Source of the DNA: a bacterium
GTDB lineage: Bacteria > Patescibacteria > Dojkabacteria > JAKAPS01 > JAJZLI01
Reading direction: 5' to 3'
NCBI GenBank assembly: GCA_021816845.1
Contig: JAKAWT010000001.1
Location: 62,001-126,000 of the forward strand
Length of the DNA stretch: 64,000 bases
Part shown: positions 17,498 to 27,157 of the stretch, piece after piece
How positions within the stretch are numbered: the first letter of the stretch is position 1
How the letters are laid out: each line of letters opens with the position of its first letter
The notes under the pieces: generated by a model
Told to the model about the DNA's origin: nothing
The model's input: the letters and a program-made list of their open reading frames with translations, nothing else
The model's database searches: none
Position numbers and translations under genes: made by a program

Positions 17498-18442
17498 TCA
17501 TTCAAATTTTACATTCCCATCTTGTATACCATTTTTAAATTCTCTTCCTGTAACATATTGTTTCCCTTCTCTTTGTATGATATCTATTTTAAGATAATAG
17601 TCTGAGCATCCTACAAAAAGGTCTTTTGTATCATTGAAAATATGTCCTGGTATATTAGATTTTATATCAGTCAAAGTTGCCTCTTTAATATTACATAAGA
17701 CTCCATTTAAATATGTCCATGCTGGATAGAAGGCCTTTATTTTATTTCTTATATCTGTAGATTTTATCCCCCAATCAATTCTACCTTTTTCTCTCTTGAA
17801 ATCATCTATATAGCAATATGTAGCTTCTTGAGAATCTTGCTTTCTTGGAACAATATTGTTGAAACTAGAAATTGTCTTTTCTAAAAGATCTGATCCAAGA
17901 AGAGATAACTTACTTTCTAATGTTTTATAATTATCTTTATCATCTATATTTATTTTATCTTGCAATAATAGATCCCCTTCATCCATCTTATCATTCATTA
18001 AAATTATACTGACACCAGTACTTTTATACCCTCTATATATTGCTGATTGTATTGGAGTTGCACCCCTTAGATCTGGAAGTAATGATGCATGTACGTTAAG
18101 AAATTTATATCTAGATACAATGGATTTTGGAATAATTTTGCCAAATGAAGCTACTACTATATAGTCACAATTTGAAAGTTCAGAATCATTTAGATCCTCA
18201 AATAATATAGTTTTTATATGATTTTTCTTTGCATATAATAAAACAGGGTTTGATTCAGGTAGAACAGGTTGACTAGATTTTGATCCACTGGATTTTAAAA
18301 CCACAGATTTTAAATCAAAACTTTTATAAATCATGTCTAGTATAGACAATGAAAAATCAGAAGACCCCAGAAATATTATTCTTGAACCCTGATTTATATC
18401 TATTAAATTCGAATTCACTTGTTTTTTGTGATTTTTATACAT
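17498..18442 (-). CDS. fmt: methionyl-tRNA formyltransferase
   Basis: Formylates initiator Met-tRNA with 10-formyl-tetrahydrofolate. Landmarks: FLGSSDFSLSIL at the N-terminus, the formyl-binding/catalytic segment LNVHASLLPDLRGATPIQ (N, H and the later D of DEGDLL), and the C-terminal OB-like tRNA-binding domain (INDWGIKS-like stretch and AFYPAWT). 314 residues, normal. Serine/lysine-rich residues KSSGSKSSQPV replace the usual substrate loop, and the underlying DNA is rich in GATCC-type words. Confidence 0.92.
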   Translation of the reverse strand: MYKNHKKQVNSNLIDINQGSRIIFLGSSDFSLSILDMIYKSFDLKSVVLKSSGSKSSQPVLPESNPVLLYAKKNHIKTILFEDLNDSELSNCDYIVVASFGKIIPKSIVSRYKFLNVHASLLPDLRGATPIQSAIYRGYKSTGVSIILMNDKMDEGDLLLQDKINIDDKDNYKTLESKLSLLGSDLLEKTISSFNNIVPRKQDSQEATYCYIDDFKREKGRIDWGIKSTDIRNKIKAFYPAWTYLNGVLCNIKEATLTDIKSNIPGHIFNDTKDLFVGCSDYYLKIDIIQREGKQYVTGREFKNGIQDGNVKFE

Positions 18443-18499
18443 ATAAGATATAATGACATATATAAACTTTATCTTATTTTATCAAAAAAATGAATCATT

Positions 18500-20029
18500 A
18501 TGTTAATAACAATCATATTGTCAGCACTAGTAGTAGGGCTTGGTGGGTTTACTACTTATAAACAGTTATCTTTTACTAAAAATGAACAAAAGTTAAAGGA
18601 TGATCTAAAAAAAGCCAAAGAAGATTTTATAAAAATTAAAGAGGAAGAGAATAACTTGGCCTCAACAAAGGCTCAAGAAATAATTCTTGACGCTAAAAAT
18701 AAAGCTTTTGATATTCTAAAAAATAGCGAAACAAAAGAAATTGAAATTAGAAAGCTTCAAAGTGAGAATGAACAGAAAATCCGTAATAGACAGAAAGAAA
18801 TTGATGAGAGGAGCTCTCGTCTAGATGTACAAGAGAAAAAACTAGAACGTGATAAAGAGAGTTTAACAGCTCAAAGGTCTGATTTAGAGAAAAAATTAGA
18901 AGAAATATCATCATTAACAAAAGATAACGCAAAAGCATTACTTCTTGAACAGCTTGACAAAGAGCTTGTTAATGAGAAAGCAAAAAGGATCAAAGAATTT
19001 GAAGATGATATAAGAGCAAAATCTGAAGATATATCAAAAGAGGTTCTAATAGAAACCATGCAAAAAACAGTTTCAGAATATATTGGACCAGCAACAACTT
19101 CTATAGTAGATATTCCCAATGATGATGTAAAAGGTAGAATAATAGGGAAAGAAGGTAGGAATATCAAATATTTTGAAAAATTAACTGGTGTTGATTTAAT
19201 AATAGATGATATGCCTGGTTCAATAACAGTATCTTGCTTTGACCCATTGCGCCGAGAAGTAGGTATCATAGCATTGAGAAATTTAATAGAAGATAAAAGA
19301 ATCCATCCTGGTAAAATAGAAGAATTAGTTAAAAAAGCCAAAGAAGATTTGTCAAAAGAGATAAGGAAATTTGGTGAAAAGATAGCTTATGATGCAGGAA
19401 TCACGGGGTTAAGACCTGAATTAATACTTCTTCTTGGTAGAATGAAATATAGATATAGTTATGGACAAAACCTAGCTACACACTCATTAGAAATGGTACA
19501 AATTGCAGAGAATCTTGCAATAAGTCTTAATGCAGATGTATACATGTCTAAAAAATGTGCATTATTCCATGATATTGGGAAAGTTATAACTGCAGAACAA
19601 GAGGGATCTCATGTAGAACTTGGAGCAGAAATTGCAAGGAAATATAATCTAGAGGAACAGGTTATAAATGCCATATTCGCCCACCATGATATGGCTGAAC
19701 CAACAAGTGTTGAAAGTGCTATAACAAAAGTTGCAGATAAAATATCTGGAGGTAGACCTGGAGCACGTAATAATTCCTCAGAAATGTATTCTACAAGAAT
19801 TAAACAACTAGAAGATACCGTAAAATCATTTGAAGGGGTTGAAGAAGCTTATGCAATATATGCTGGCCGTGAAGTGAGAGTTATAGTAAAACCGGATATT
19901 GTAGATGATGCAAGATTAGCATTACTTTCACACGAAATAGCTGAAAAAGTACAAAAAGAAAATACCTATCCGGGAACAGTACAAATAACATTAATTAGAG
20001 AAACAAGAGCTGTTTCAAAAGCTAGTTAA
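18500..20029 (+). CDS. rny: ribonuclease Y
   Basis: Membrane-anchored endoribonuclease that starts mRNA decay. 509 residues in the standard order: N-terminal transmembrane helix (1-20), long coiled coil (~30-180), KH domain (GRIIGKEGRNIKYFEKLTGV), and HD domain with the metal motif CALFHDIGK. aspS follows 4 nt after the stop. Confidence 0.97.
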   Translation: MLITIILSALVVGLGGFTTYKQLSFTKNEQKLKDDLKKAKEDFIKIKEEENNLASTKAQEIILDAKNKAFDILKNSETKEIEIRKLQSENEQKIRNRQKEIDERSSRLDVQEKKLERDKESLTAQRSDLEKKLEEISSLTKDNAKALLLEQLDKELVNEKAKRIKEFEDDIRAKSEDISKEVLIETMQKTVSEYIGPATTSIVDIPNDDVKGRIIGKEGRNIKYFEKLTGVDLIIDDMPGSITVSCFDPLRREVGIIALRNLIEDKRIHPGKIEELVKKAKEDLSKEIRKFGEKIAYDAGITGLRPELILLLGRMKYRYSYGQNLATHSLEMVQIAENLAISLNADVYMSKKCALFHDIGKVITAEQEGSHVELGAEIARKYNLEEQVINAIFAHHDMAEPTSVESAITKVADKISGGRPGARNNSSEMYSTRIKQLEDTVKSFEGVEEAYAIYAGREVRVIVKPDIVDDARLALLSHEIAEKVQKENTYPGTVQITLIRETRAVSKAS

Positions 20030-20033
20030 AAAA

Positions 20034-21335
20034 ATGAAAAGAATATATTCTTTAGATTTAAAAAAACATAACAAAGAAAACGTACTTGTAAAAGGCCACA
20101 TATTCCAGAAAAGAATGATGGGCAAAGTTAATTTTATTATTCTCCGTGATAGAGATGGTCTAATACAAATAGTTTTAAAGGATGCAAAAGAGATTTTGAA
20201 AGTACAGGATCTCATGGATGAAAGTGTTATAGAAGTTAAAGGTATTTGTGTTTATGATGATAGATCACTAAATAAGGCTGAAATTCATGAACCTAAAATA
20301 ACTATAATATCTAAAGTTACAGAACCACTAAAAATAGAAATAAACAAACCTGAGATCCATGCAAATATAGATACTATTCTTGATAACAGACCAATTGTGC
20401 TAAGAGCTCCTAAAGAAAGAGCTATATTTAAAATCCAAGCAACAATGGCACAAGCATATAGAGAATATGCAATATCAGAAAATGCCACAGAAATATTTCC
20501 ACCAACAATTGTAGGTAGTGCCACAGAGGGTGGATCTGAATTATTCAAGTTTAAATATTACGGAAAAGATGCATATTTGTCACAATCTGCACAACTATAT
20601 AAGCAAATAATGGTTGGAGTATTCGAAAAAGTATTTGCCATAGCCCATTCCTATAGAGCAGAAAAATATGGTACTTCTAGACATACTTCAGAATTCATAC
20701 AGTATGAATTTGAGATGGGATTTATAGATTCATACCTTGATATAATATCTTTTTGTATAAATGCAATAAGATATATTAAGACTAAAGTTGAAAAAGACAA
20801 TGCAAAGGAACTTGAAATATTGCAAAAAAAATTACCTTTGATCCCAAAAGATATTCCTATATTAAAATTGAAAGATGCTCAAGAAATCATATTTAAAAAC
20901 ACAAAAATAGATAAAAGATCAGAGAATGATCTATCTCCTGAGGATGAAAAAACTATATCAAAAATAATATTGAAAAAATATAAATCAGATCTTGTGGTTA
21001 TAACCCATTATCCAATCTCAAAAAGACCCTTTTATACAATGCCAGATAAAGATGATCCAGACAATACTCTAAGCTTTGATTTTATTTTAAGAGGAGAAGA
21101 AATTGCTACTGGAGGTCAAAGAATAAATGATTACAAACAACTTATTGAATCTATAAAAAAGAAAGGTATGAATCCAAACGATTTTGTTGATTTTCTTGAA
21201 ATATTTAAATATGGTATGCCAGAGGAAGGAGGATTCGGAATGGGTTTTGAAAGGCTTACTCAACAATTTTTAGGCCTTTCAAACGTAAGAGAAGCAACTC
21301 TATTCCCTAGAGATGTCAAAAGAATTTCACCTTAA
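20034..21335 (+). CDS. aspS: aspartyl-tRNA synthetase, archaeal/non-discriminating type
   Basis: Class II synthetase of the short archaeal AspRS type: 433 residues with an N-terminal OB-fold anticodon domain, SATEGGSELF, the motif 2 region HSYRAEKYGTSRHTSEF and motif 3 GGFGMGFERLTQQFLG. It lacks the GAD insertion of the ~590-residue bacterial AspRS. Enzymes of this type often charge both tRNA-Asp and tRNA-Asn and then depend on GatCAB; whether this one does is inference. It ends 4 nt into the convergent 21332-22513 gene. Confidence 0.9.
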   Translation: MKRIYSLDLKKHNKENVLVKGHIFQKRMMGKVNFIILRDRDGLIQIVLKDAKEILKVQDLMDESVIEVKGICVYDDRSLNKAEIHEPKITIISKVTEPLKIEINKPEIHANIDTILDNRPIVLRAPKERAIFKIQATMAQAYREYAISENATEIFPPTIVGSATEGGSELFKFKYYGKDAYLSQSAQLYKQIMVGVFEKVFAIAHSYRAEKYGTSRHTSEFIQYEFEMGFIDSYLDIISFCINAIRYIKTKVEKDNAKELEILQKKLPLIPKDIPILKLKDAQEIIFKNTKIDKRSENDLSPEDEKTISKIILKKYKSDLVVITHYPISKRPFYTMPDKDDPDNTLSFDFILRGEEIATGGQRINDYKQLIESIKKKGMNPNDFVDFLEIFKYGMPEEGGFGMGFERLTQQFLGLSNVREATLFPRDVKRISP

Positions 21336-22513
21336 GGTAAAGCATTTACATAATAGTAGAATGTACCAGTACTCCCGTTTTTAAAATAGGCTATACCTGA
21401 AAACACATATATAGGCTCTAAAAATTGATGATAATTTTGACCCTCATAATAGCCTAGAGTTACAGAATTTACATAAAATCTGGTAACATCCAAGGATGGT
21501 TCTACAGTTAAATAAGGATTGCCAGACGAGGAGTATAATGATGATAGAGCACCCTGTCCCCTCTCCATTTTTGCAAAGGCCTGTTGTGGAGAAATTATAT
21601 CATAAGTACCAGTACTAGTTCTTTGTATATTGTAGTTAGTAAAGTAGGCAGATATTATACCTGACACTCCTTGTATTGGATCATCTATTAGAAACCTTAT
21701 CAAAGGTAAATTAGGGTCTGGGTTATATATAGGGTATCCTGCAATAGTTTTCTTATAGAATACATAATAACCATTAGACAAGGTACCAGATACATTTGAA
21801 TCTAGTATATTAGTGTCAGTAATTGTTACAGGAGTCTTTGTAAAATTATTTGTAATCTTATAATTATTACCTTCACTTTGATATCTATTTAACTCAGGTA
21901 AAATATATACAGTTTGGCCTAAACTATTAGTGTAATATAAAGAAGTTAAAAATGATGAAACTGTTTGCAATACAGACAAAGGATCTTGGAAGTTATCTAA
22001 TGTATTCCCTTGTTTCTGCTGATAGGCAAAATATCCACTTGGATTATTTTTAAGTTGAATTTGAAAGTTAAAATTCTGGATATTAATCTCAAATATATGA
22101 TTAGTTGAATACCAATCATAGAGAAATTGTGATTTTTGCTGACCCTGACCAGAAAATTGTAATTGTTGAGCAATAGCTGTTGCAACATTCAAAGAATTCA
22201 CACTGATAGAGGGAGATGATAATCTATAAACAGTCATTATTTTAGGAACCTTTATAAAACTATTCGTAGGTGTAGCAAGTGTATATATAGGATTATCACC
22301 TTGTGGAAGTGGGACATAGTGCGTGAATATTATTGGTGGCACGTCGCCAAGAGCATTTGAAGCAATACCATTTTTCAAAGATAAATTATTCTCTTTTGAT
22401 ATAGCAGATACTATAAGGAAAGCTAATAGTATAACTATTAACGTTGCTAGAGTTATTACTCCTATTTTGATTCCATTTTCAGTATATACTGTAAATCTTG
22501 TAAGTCTTGACAT
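21332..22513 (-). CDS. exported protein of unknown function with N-terminal membrane anchor
   Basis: 393 residues: one transmembrane anchor (~18-40), then a long extracytoplasmic part rich in N, S, Y and T. No catalytic motif seen. The C-terminal stretch (YVNSVTLGYYEGQN, LEPIYVFSGIAYF) loosely recalls the YycH/YycI or propeptide-type beta sheets that occur in membrane regulators, but this is not enough to name it. Confidence 0.6.
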   Translation of the reverse strand: MSRLTRFTVYTENGIKIGVITLATLIVILLAFLIVSAISKENNLSLKNGIASNALGDVPPIIFTHYVPLPQGDNPIYTLATPTNSFIKVPKIMTVYRLSSPSISVNSLNVATAIAQQLQFSGQGQQKSQFLYDWYSTNHIFEINIQNFNFQIQLKNNPSGYFAYQQKQGNTLDNFQDPLSVLQTVSSFLTSLYYTNSLGQTVYILPELNRYQSEGNNYKITNNFTKTPVTITDTNILDSNVSGTLSNGYYVFYKKTIAGYPIYNPDPNLPLIRFLIDDPIQGVSGIISAYFTNYNIQRTSTGTYDIISPQQAFAKMERGQGALSSLYSSSGNPYLTVEPSLDVTRFYVNSVTLGYYEGQNYHQFLEPIYVFSGIAYFKNGSTGTFYYYVNALP

Positions 22514-22555
22514 TTGAGTTTATAATATTATTCTTCATCATTATAGATATAAAGT

Positions 22556-23995
22556 ATGAAAAATAACAATATCCAAAAAAAGGTGAGAACAAGAATAGCT
22601 CCATCACCCACTGGTGATCCTCATATAGGTACTTTGTATCAATCAATTTTTGATTATGCTTTTGCAAAACAAAATAATGGTGATTTTATCCTAAGAATCG
22701 AAGATACAGATAGAGATAGGTTTGTTAAGGGAGCAGAAGAAAATATTATTAATGCATTTAAATGGGCAGGAATAGTTCCAGATGAAAGTCCATCCCAAGG
22801 AGGAAAATATTCACCATACAGACAATCTGAGAGATTATATATTTACAAGAAATATATAAATGAGTTAATTAGTCGTAAAAGTGCATATTATTGCTTTTGT
22901 AGCAAAGAAAGATTAGCAAAAATAAGAGAAATACAAATAAAGAATAAAGTGCAACCCAAGTATGATAAATATTGTCTTAATTTAAAGAAGGATGAGATTG
23001 ATAAAAACTTAGAAGATAATAAACCATATGTGGTAAGGCTGAATGTTCCAAATGATACAGATATAATTTTTGATGACCTTATAAGGGGTAGAATAATTAT
23101 TAATACTAAATCAATTGATGATCAAATATTATTAAAAACAGATGGCTACCCTACTTACCATGCTGCTGTTGTAATTGATGATCATTTAATGGAAATTACC
23201 CACATCATAAGAGGAGAAGAATGGATATCATCTACACCAAAACATATACTTATATATAAAGCTTTTGGTTGGGATATACCATATTTTGCACATTTATCTT
23301 TACTTAGAAACAGAGATAAATCAAAAGTCTCTAAAAGGCATAACAATACTTCTATAGATTGGTATAGAGAAGAAGGGTATCTACCTGAAGCTCTTATTAA
23401 TTATTTAATATTACTTGGGTGGTCATCACCTGATGGGAAAGAAATAATCTCAATGGATGAATTTGTCAGAAAATTTTCTTTTTCAAGAGTAACTAAGGGA
23501 GGTCCAATATTCGATATAGATAAACTCAATTGGATTAATGGTGTATATATAAGACAACTTAGTTTATTAAATTTAAAAAAATTGATAATACCATACTTAA
23601 AATATAAAGATATAAAAAGTTCTTATCTAGATAGTATTTTAAAACTAACACAAGAGAGACTTAAAAAATTATCTGAAATTAATGATCTAATAAGCTTTTT
23701 CATTGAAGATATAGATATTCCAAAAGATTTAATATATGGGATATTTAGTATAAATGATGTTAAGAAAATAATAAAAAACATAATATTAATAATAGATAAG
23801 TATGGTATAAACGAGGAGAGTGAACAGATTATGAGAGAATATGCACTTAATAATAATTATAAGATAGGAGATTTTTTCATGATTATTAGACTTGCAATAA
23901 CAGGTAGAAAAGCCTCTCCTCCACTATTAGATACTATGTATGTACTGGGAGACAAAAAAGTTAAAGAGAGATTATCAAGATTAATTAATACTTAA
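22556..23995 (+). CDS. gltX: glutamyl-tRNA synthetase
   Basis: Class I synthetase, 479 residues. The HIGH box appears as PSPTGDPHIGTLYQS (~16-30) and the KMSKS loop as KSKVSKRH (~255-262). The C-terminal helical anticodon-binding domain is complete. The gene is followed within 52 nt by a tRNA-Gln gene, so a non-discriminating GluRS that also makes Glu-tRNA-Gln for GatCAB is plausible. Discriminating residues cannot be judged by eye. Confidence 0.95.
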   Translation: MKNNNIQKKVRTRIAPSPTGDPHIGTLYQSIFDYAFAKQNNGDFILRIEDTDRDRFVKGAEENIINAFKWAGIVPDESPSQGGKYSPYRQSERLYIYKKYINELISRKSAYYCFCSKERLAKIREIQIKNKVQPKYDKYCLNLKKDEIDKNLEDNKPYVVRLNVPNDTDIIFDDLIRGRIIINTKSIDDQILLKTDGYPTYHAAVVIDDHLMEITHIIRGEEWISSTPKHILIYKAFGWDIPYFAHLSLLRNRDKSKVSKRHNNTSIDWYREEGYLPEALINYLILLGWSSPDGKEIISMDEFVRKFSFSRVTKGGPIFDIDKLNWINGVYIRQLSLLNLKKLIIPYLKYKDIKSSYLDSILKLTQERLKKLSEINDLISFFIEDIDIPKDLIYGIFSINDVKKIIKNIILIIDKYGINEESEQIMREYALNNNYKIGDFFMIIRLAITGRKASPPLLDTMYVLGDKKVKERLSRLINT

Positions 23996-23998
23996 TAT

Positions 23999-24028
23999 TT
24001 GCTGTTTTAACTAATTTAAAAGTATAAT
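23999..24028 (+). promoter_or_regulatory. promoter of tRNA-Gln
   Basis: TTGCTG (23999-24004), 18-nt spacer, TATAAT (24023-24028), ending 18 nt before the mature tRNA 5' end. The -35 word resembles TTGCTC upstream of rpmE. Confidence 0.5.
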
Positions 24029-24046
24029 TAGATATGTTTTCATTAT

Positions 24047-24118
24047 TGGGAGATAGTTTAATGGCAAAACGCTACGCTCTGGACGTAGTAAGTCTAGGTT
24101 CGACTCCTAGTCTCCCAA
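24047..24118 (+). tRNA. tRNA-Gln(CTG)
   Basis: Full cloverleaf: acceptor TGGGAGA/TCTCCCA, D-arm GTTT/AAAC, anticodon stem CTACG/CGTAG with loop CTCTGGA (anticodon CTG), and T-arm CTAGG-TTCGACT-CCTAG. The discriminator base is A and CCA is not encoded. The U1-A72 first pair is typical of tRNA-Gln. Confidence 0.95.
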
Positions 24119-24138
24119 ATAGTAGAGTATATCAAAAA

Positions 24139-24150
24139 AGGTATATACCT
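24139..24150. promoter_or_regulatory. 12-bp palindrome upstream of the 24201 gene
   Basis: AGGTATATACCT is a perfect palindrome located where the -35 element of a promoter with -10 TATAAT (24167-24172) would be. It could be an operator for the following small membrane protein gene; no regulator is known. Confidence 0.3.
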
Positions 24151-24200
24151 AATTGATCGAAAAGTGTATAATTTAGCAGAGAGAGGAATAAAAATTAAAT

Positions 24201-24536
24201 ATGGCTGAAAATATAAATCACAGACATAAAAATTCTTTATCTTTCCTTGATAAGATAGCATTATATATCACTACTATAGTTGGTACAATGTATTGTGCTT
24301 TTGTATTTGCAGTAATAGCATTGGCTGGGTTTCCTTTTAAAGGGGCAACACCTCTACAATATGTCTTATGGACATCAACCATATTCCTTCAATTAGTATT
24401 ACTCCCAATCATTCTTGTTGGTCAAAATTTACAAAACAGACATGCACAACTTCTAGCTGAACAAATGTATAGAATTGAAGGACATAATGAAAGATTACTT
24501 GAAGAATTGAATAAACTGAAAAATAACCAACATTAA
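24201..24536 (+). CDS. DUF1003-like two-helix membrane protein
   Basis: 111 residues: two transmembrane segments (~20-45 and ~53-75), then GQNLQNRHAQLLAEQ and a glutamate-rich amphipathic tail. The arrangement of two helices followed by QNxQ and an E/R-rich coil resembles DUF1003 proteins. A purine-rich GAGAGAGGA lies 12 nt upstream of the ATG, and TATAAT at 24167-24172 gives a normal leader. Function unknown. Confidence 0.6.
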   Translation: MAENINHRHKNSLSFLDKIALYITTIVGTMYCAFVFAVIALAGFPFKGATPLQYVLWTSTIFLQLVLLPIILVGQNLQNRHAQLLAEQMYRIEGHNERLLEELNKLKNNQH

Positions 24537-24629
24537 TTATTAGAACAAGTAGATAAAGATCCATTATAAACTTTTTTGGGATTATTATTGGTTTCAATCA
24601 ATATTTTAGGAAAAAGTATTGAAGTATAG

Positions 24630-24635
24630 TATAAT
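24630..24635 (+). promoter_or_regulatory. -10 box of the FMN reductase gene (leaderless)
   Basis: TATAAT is 6 nt upstream of the ATG at 24642; no good -35 is seen at the usual distance. Transcription would start at the initiation codon. Confidence 0.45.
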
Positions 24636-24641
24636 ATTGGT

Positions 24642-25178
24642 ATGGAAAAAACAAATGTCCTAGCCTTTGCAGGATCCCTAAGAAGGAATTCATATAATAA
24701 GATGTTACTTAATAATATGGTCTCTTTGGGGGAAAATATTATAAATATCAATATATTTGATATATCAGAGATACCATTTTTTAATCAAGATATTGAAAAT
24801 GAACCTCCAGAAGTAATTAAGGAGTTAAGAAAACAAGTTAATGATTCTGAAGGGGTAATTATTGTCACTCCAGAATATAATTTTTCTTTCTCTGCAATTA
24901 CTAAAAACGTAATCGACTGGCTATCAAGAGTAGAAAAACCGTTAGATAATAAACCTGTGTGTATATGTGGTGCATCAGGAGGTTATTTTGGTACTGCACG
25001 TGCGCAGCTACAATTACGTCCGGTCCTTGCAGCGGTCAATGCTAGAGTTATGTCAAAACCAGATTTGTTTATACCCAATGCTCAAAACATATTTTCGGAT
25101 GGAGGAGAAATTCTAGATACTACTATACAGAATAATATTAAAGATTTTTTACAAAAATTCAATAATTTTATAAAATAG
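24642..25178 (+). CDS. NADPH-dependent FMN reductase family protein
   Basis: 178-residue flavodoxin-like flavin reductase. The FMN phosphate loop is AGSLRRNSYNK (~10-20). TPEYNFSFSAITKNVIDWLSR and CGASGGYFGTARAQ complete the family signature. Members reduce quinones, azo compounds, chromate or free flavin with NAD(P)H. With NiSOD and the Suf genes it fits a redox-protection role, though the substrate is unknown. Confidence 0.9.
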   Translation: MEKTNVLAFAGSLRRNSYNKMLLNNMVSLGENIININIFDISEIPFFNQDIENEPPEVIKELRKQVNDSEGVIIVTPEYNFSFSAITKNVIDWLSRVEKPLDNKPVCICGASGGYFGTARAQLQLRPVLAAVNARVMSKPDLFIPNAQNIFSDGGEILDTTIQNNIKDFLQKFNNFIK

Positions 25179-25195
25179 GTGTAAAATATAAGTGT

Positions 25196-25414
25196 ATGAA
25201 CAGAGGTCTGGCACAATCAAAATTAGTAATAGCAATATTCTTTTTCATACTAGGTATGATAGTAGGGGTAATTCTATATTATATATTTTATCCAGATTCT
25301 CCTTATTTAGGTTGGAAAGAAAAAACAATCACAGGAACAACAGTAAAGAATACAAAAATAAATGTAAATAATTCTCCACACGTACAGCCTAAAACTCCAA
25401 CTTCTAAATATTAA
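25196..25414 (+). CDS. small single-pass membrane protein
   Basis: 72 residues: transmembrane segment ~9-31 and a short hydrophilic tail outside (YPDSPYLGWKEK...). It starts 18 nt after the FMN reductase stop and could be cotranscribed. No family recognised. Confidence 0.5.
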   Translation: MNRGLAQSKLVIAIFFFILGMIVGVILYYIFYPDSPYLGWKEKTITGTTVKNTKINVNNSPHVQPKTPTSKY

Positions 25415-25440
25415 TTTCTATCAAAAGTATAAATTCTAAT

Positions 25441-25526
25441 CGGAGAGAGAGAGATTCGAACTCTCGATACCATAATGGTATACTAGCTTTCCAAGCCAGC
25501 GCACTAGGCCACTATGCGACCTCTCC
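25441..25526 (-). tRNA. tRNA-Ser(GGA)
   Basis: Minus-strand tRNA with acceptor GGAGAGG/TCTCTCC (one G-U pair), anticodon loop CTTGGAA (anticodon GGA), the long class II variable arm TACCATTATGGTA, and T-arm GAGAG-TTCGAAT-CTCTC. Discriminator G as expected for serine; CCA is not encoded. Confidence 0.94.
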
Positions 25527-25532
25527 ATAATG

Positions 25533-26126
25533 TTATTTTATCATTATAAGACCAAAATTATAAAATATAGCAAATAGCACTAATACTAATAGACTTCCCC
25601 CAATCAACTGATAAATGTTATGTTTCCGTAAAACTAATCTAGAAAACCAGACTATAGGTATTAATAAAGCCACTACTATAGAATATTCTTTGTAGAATAT
25701 AAGAGTGATAACAAATAATGTTGTAATCATTATGGCATGAAAACTAATCTTCCAAAAAAATGTTATTAAAGTAGCAAACAATATAATTAAGGTTAAAAGA
25801 TAAAGGATATGTAATAATTCTTTATCAATTCCATATATATATAAAACTATATCACTAGATAAAAGCCATAAAGTTACTATCAATGAAGAGATAATCCTAT
25901 CGTGTATATTACTAAGATCAAAATCAATATCATTAATACCAGTTTTTTTTATTTGAAAAATTAAAAATATCAAAAACAATATCAATGGGAACATTATAAG
26001 TATGGGTCCGGCAAAGTAGAATTTTGAAATTCTAAAGTTTAAAAGTAGAATTATTGACATTATAGGAACAATTATATAAAAATCAAAAATTCTTGATACT
26101 ACTATTGCAAAAATACTTTTATTCAC
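25533..26126 (-). CDS. PAP2-like membrane phosphatase
   Basis: 197 residues, about six transmembrane segments. It retains ISFH in place of PSGH and SRLVLRKHNIYQ, close to the SR-x5-H-x3-D/Q motif of the PAP2 lipid phosphatase fold; the first K-x6-RP motif is not clear. Unlike the 12057 gene it keeps both histidines and could be active on an isoprenoid or lipid phosphate. Substrate not predictable. Confidence 0.6.
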   Translation of the reverse strand: MNKSIFAIVVSRIFDFYIIVPIMSIILLLNFRISKFYFAGPILIMFPLILFLIFLIFQIKKTGINDIDFDLSNIHDRIISSLIVTLWLLSSDIVLYIYGIDKELLHILYLLTLIILFATLITFFWKISFHAIMITTLFVITLIFYKEYSIVVALLIPIVWFSRLVLRKHNIYQLIGGSLLVLVLFAIFYNFGLIMIK

Positions 26127-26169
26127 TTACTATAATGATATATAAATTAATTTTGGATATACAGAAACA

Positions 26170-26385
26170 ATGATATCACTAATACTTATAATAATCCTAA
26201 TTGTTGCATTATTAGCATTTTATATTTTTTTTATATCTTATACAATAAAATCTAATAATTATATTTATAAAGAAATGATGCAAAATAAGGAATACAAAAA
26301 TTTATTTGAATTCTATGAAAAATATGCAAGAGGAGAGATATCAGATGATGAATATTTAATTTTAAAAAATAATATAGAAAAATAA
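26170..26385 (+). CDS. small membrane protein with SHOCT-like tail
   Basis: 71 residues: one transmembrane segment (1-25) and a C-terminal FEFYEKYARGEISDDEYLIL, which matches the short SHOCT helix-turn (x-G-x-I-S/T-x-x-E-Y/F). The stop is directly followed by the ATG of a similar protein. Confidence 0.6.
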   Translation: MISLILIIILIVALLAFYIFFISYTIKSNNYIYKEMMQNKEYKNLFEFYEKYARGEISDDEYLILKNNIEK

Positions 26386-26619
26386 ATGTTAGCATATTCT
26401 ATTATTAACACAATCATATATATAGCATTACTTGTGGGCATTATATATATATCTATTTTTCTAATATCTAATCTTACGGCTTCTGATATAGATAAATATA
26501 ATAAAAAAGCAAAAAAGAAAGCAATAAATATATTGAAAGAAAGGCTAGATAATGGAGAAATTAATAAAGAAACTTATGATAGGATGAGAGATCATATATC
26601 TTCAAAATCAAATGGATAG
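26386..26619 (+). CDS. small membrane protein with SHOCT-like tail
   Basis: 77 residues: one transmembrane segment (~8-32) and ILKERLDNGEINKETYDRMRD, again SHOCT-like. It starts at the base after the previous stop and overlaps the next ATG by 8 nt. The pair looks like a tandem duplication with strong divergence. Confidence 0.6.
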   Translation: MLAYSIINTIIYIALLVGIIYISIFLISNLTASDIDKYNKKAKKKAINILKERLDNGEINKETYDRMRDHISSKSNG

Positions 26620-27157
26620 TAATTCATATATTAGTTCAATAAGTTGTAACAGTGGAGAACTAATAACTATAAGGAAACTAGAATGGATTTACTCATATAA
26701 TTTTCTAAAATTTCTTTCTTCAAACTTATTAGATCTTCATGATTTTAGAGGTATAAGTAAAATGATTATTGAAAAATCTGACTCTTATGATATACCAGAT
26801 ATAATGAAGAGTATTTATGATGGGGACTGTTTCATTTTATGTGCTTTTAATAAAATCAATGATATTATAGGTTTTTCTGGAGTGTTCAAAAAATTTAATA
26901 TAGGTAATTTTGAAATATTTATAGATAATCAATATAGAAATAAAGGTGTGGGCAATATACTTATAAACACAACCTTAAAGTATTCAAATCATTTAGATAT
27001 ACAAAATATCAATTTAAGTGTAAGGGATAACAATGAAAATGCTATAAAACTTTATAAGAAGAATGGTTTTAAAAAAATTAAAACAATTAAAAATAACATT
27101 TCATACAAAAAAGCAATAGTCAATGAAGTTATTATGTCTATAGAATTAAACTATTGA
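26612..27157 (+). CDS. GNAT family N-acetyltransferase
   Basis: 181 residues with the acetyl-CoA-binding motif QYRNKGVGNILI (R/Q-x-x-G-x-G/A) at ~109-120, followed by NLSVRDNNENAIKLYKKNGF, typical of RimI-like GNATs. Acceptor unknown. It ends 7 nt inside the convergent next gene. Confidence 0.8.
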   Translation: MDSNSYISSISCNSGELITIRKLEWIYSYNFLKFLSSNLLDLHDFRGISKMIIEKSDSYDIPDIMKSIYDGDCFILCAFNKINDIIGFSGVFKKFNIGNFEIFIDNQYRNKGVGNILINTTLKYSNHLDIQNINLSVRDNNENAIKLYKKNGFKKIKTIKNNISYKKAIVNEVIMSIELNY

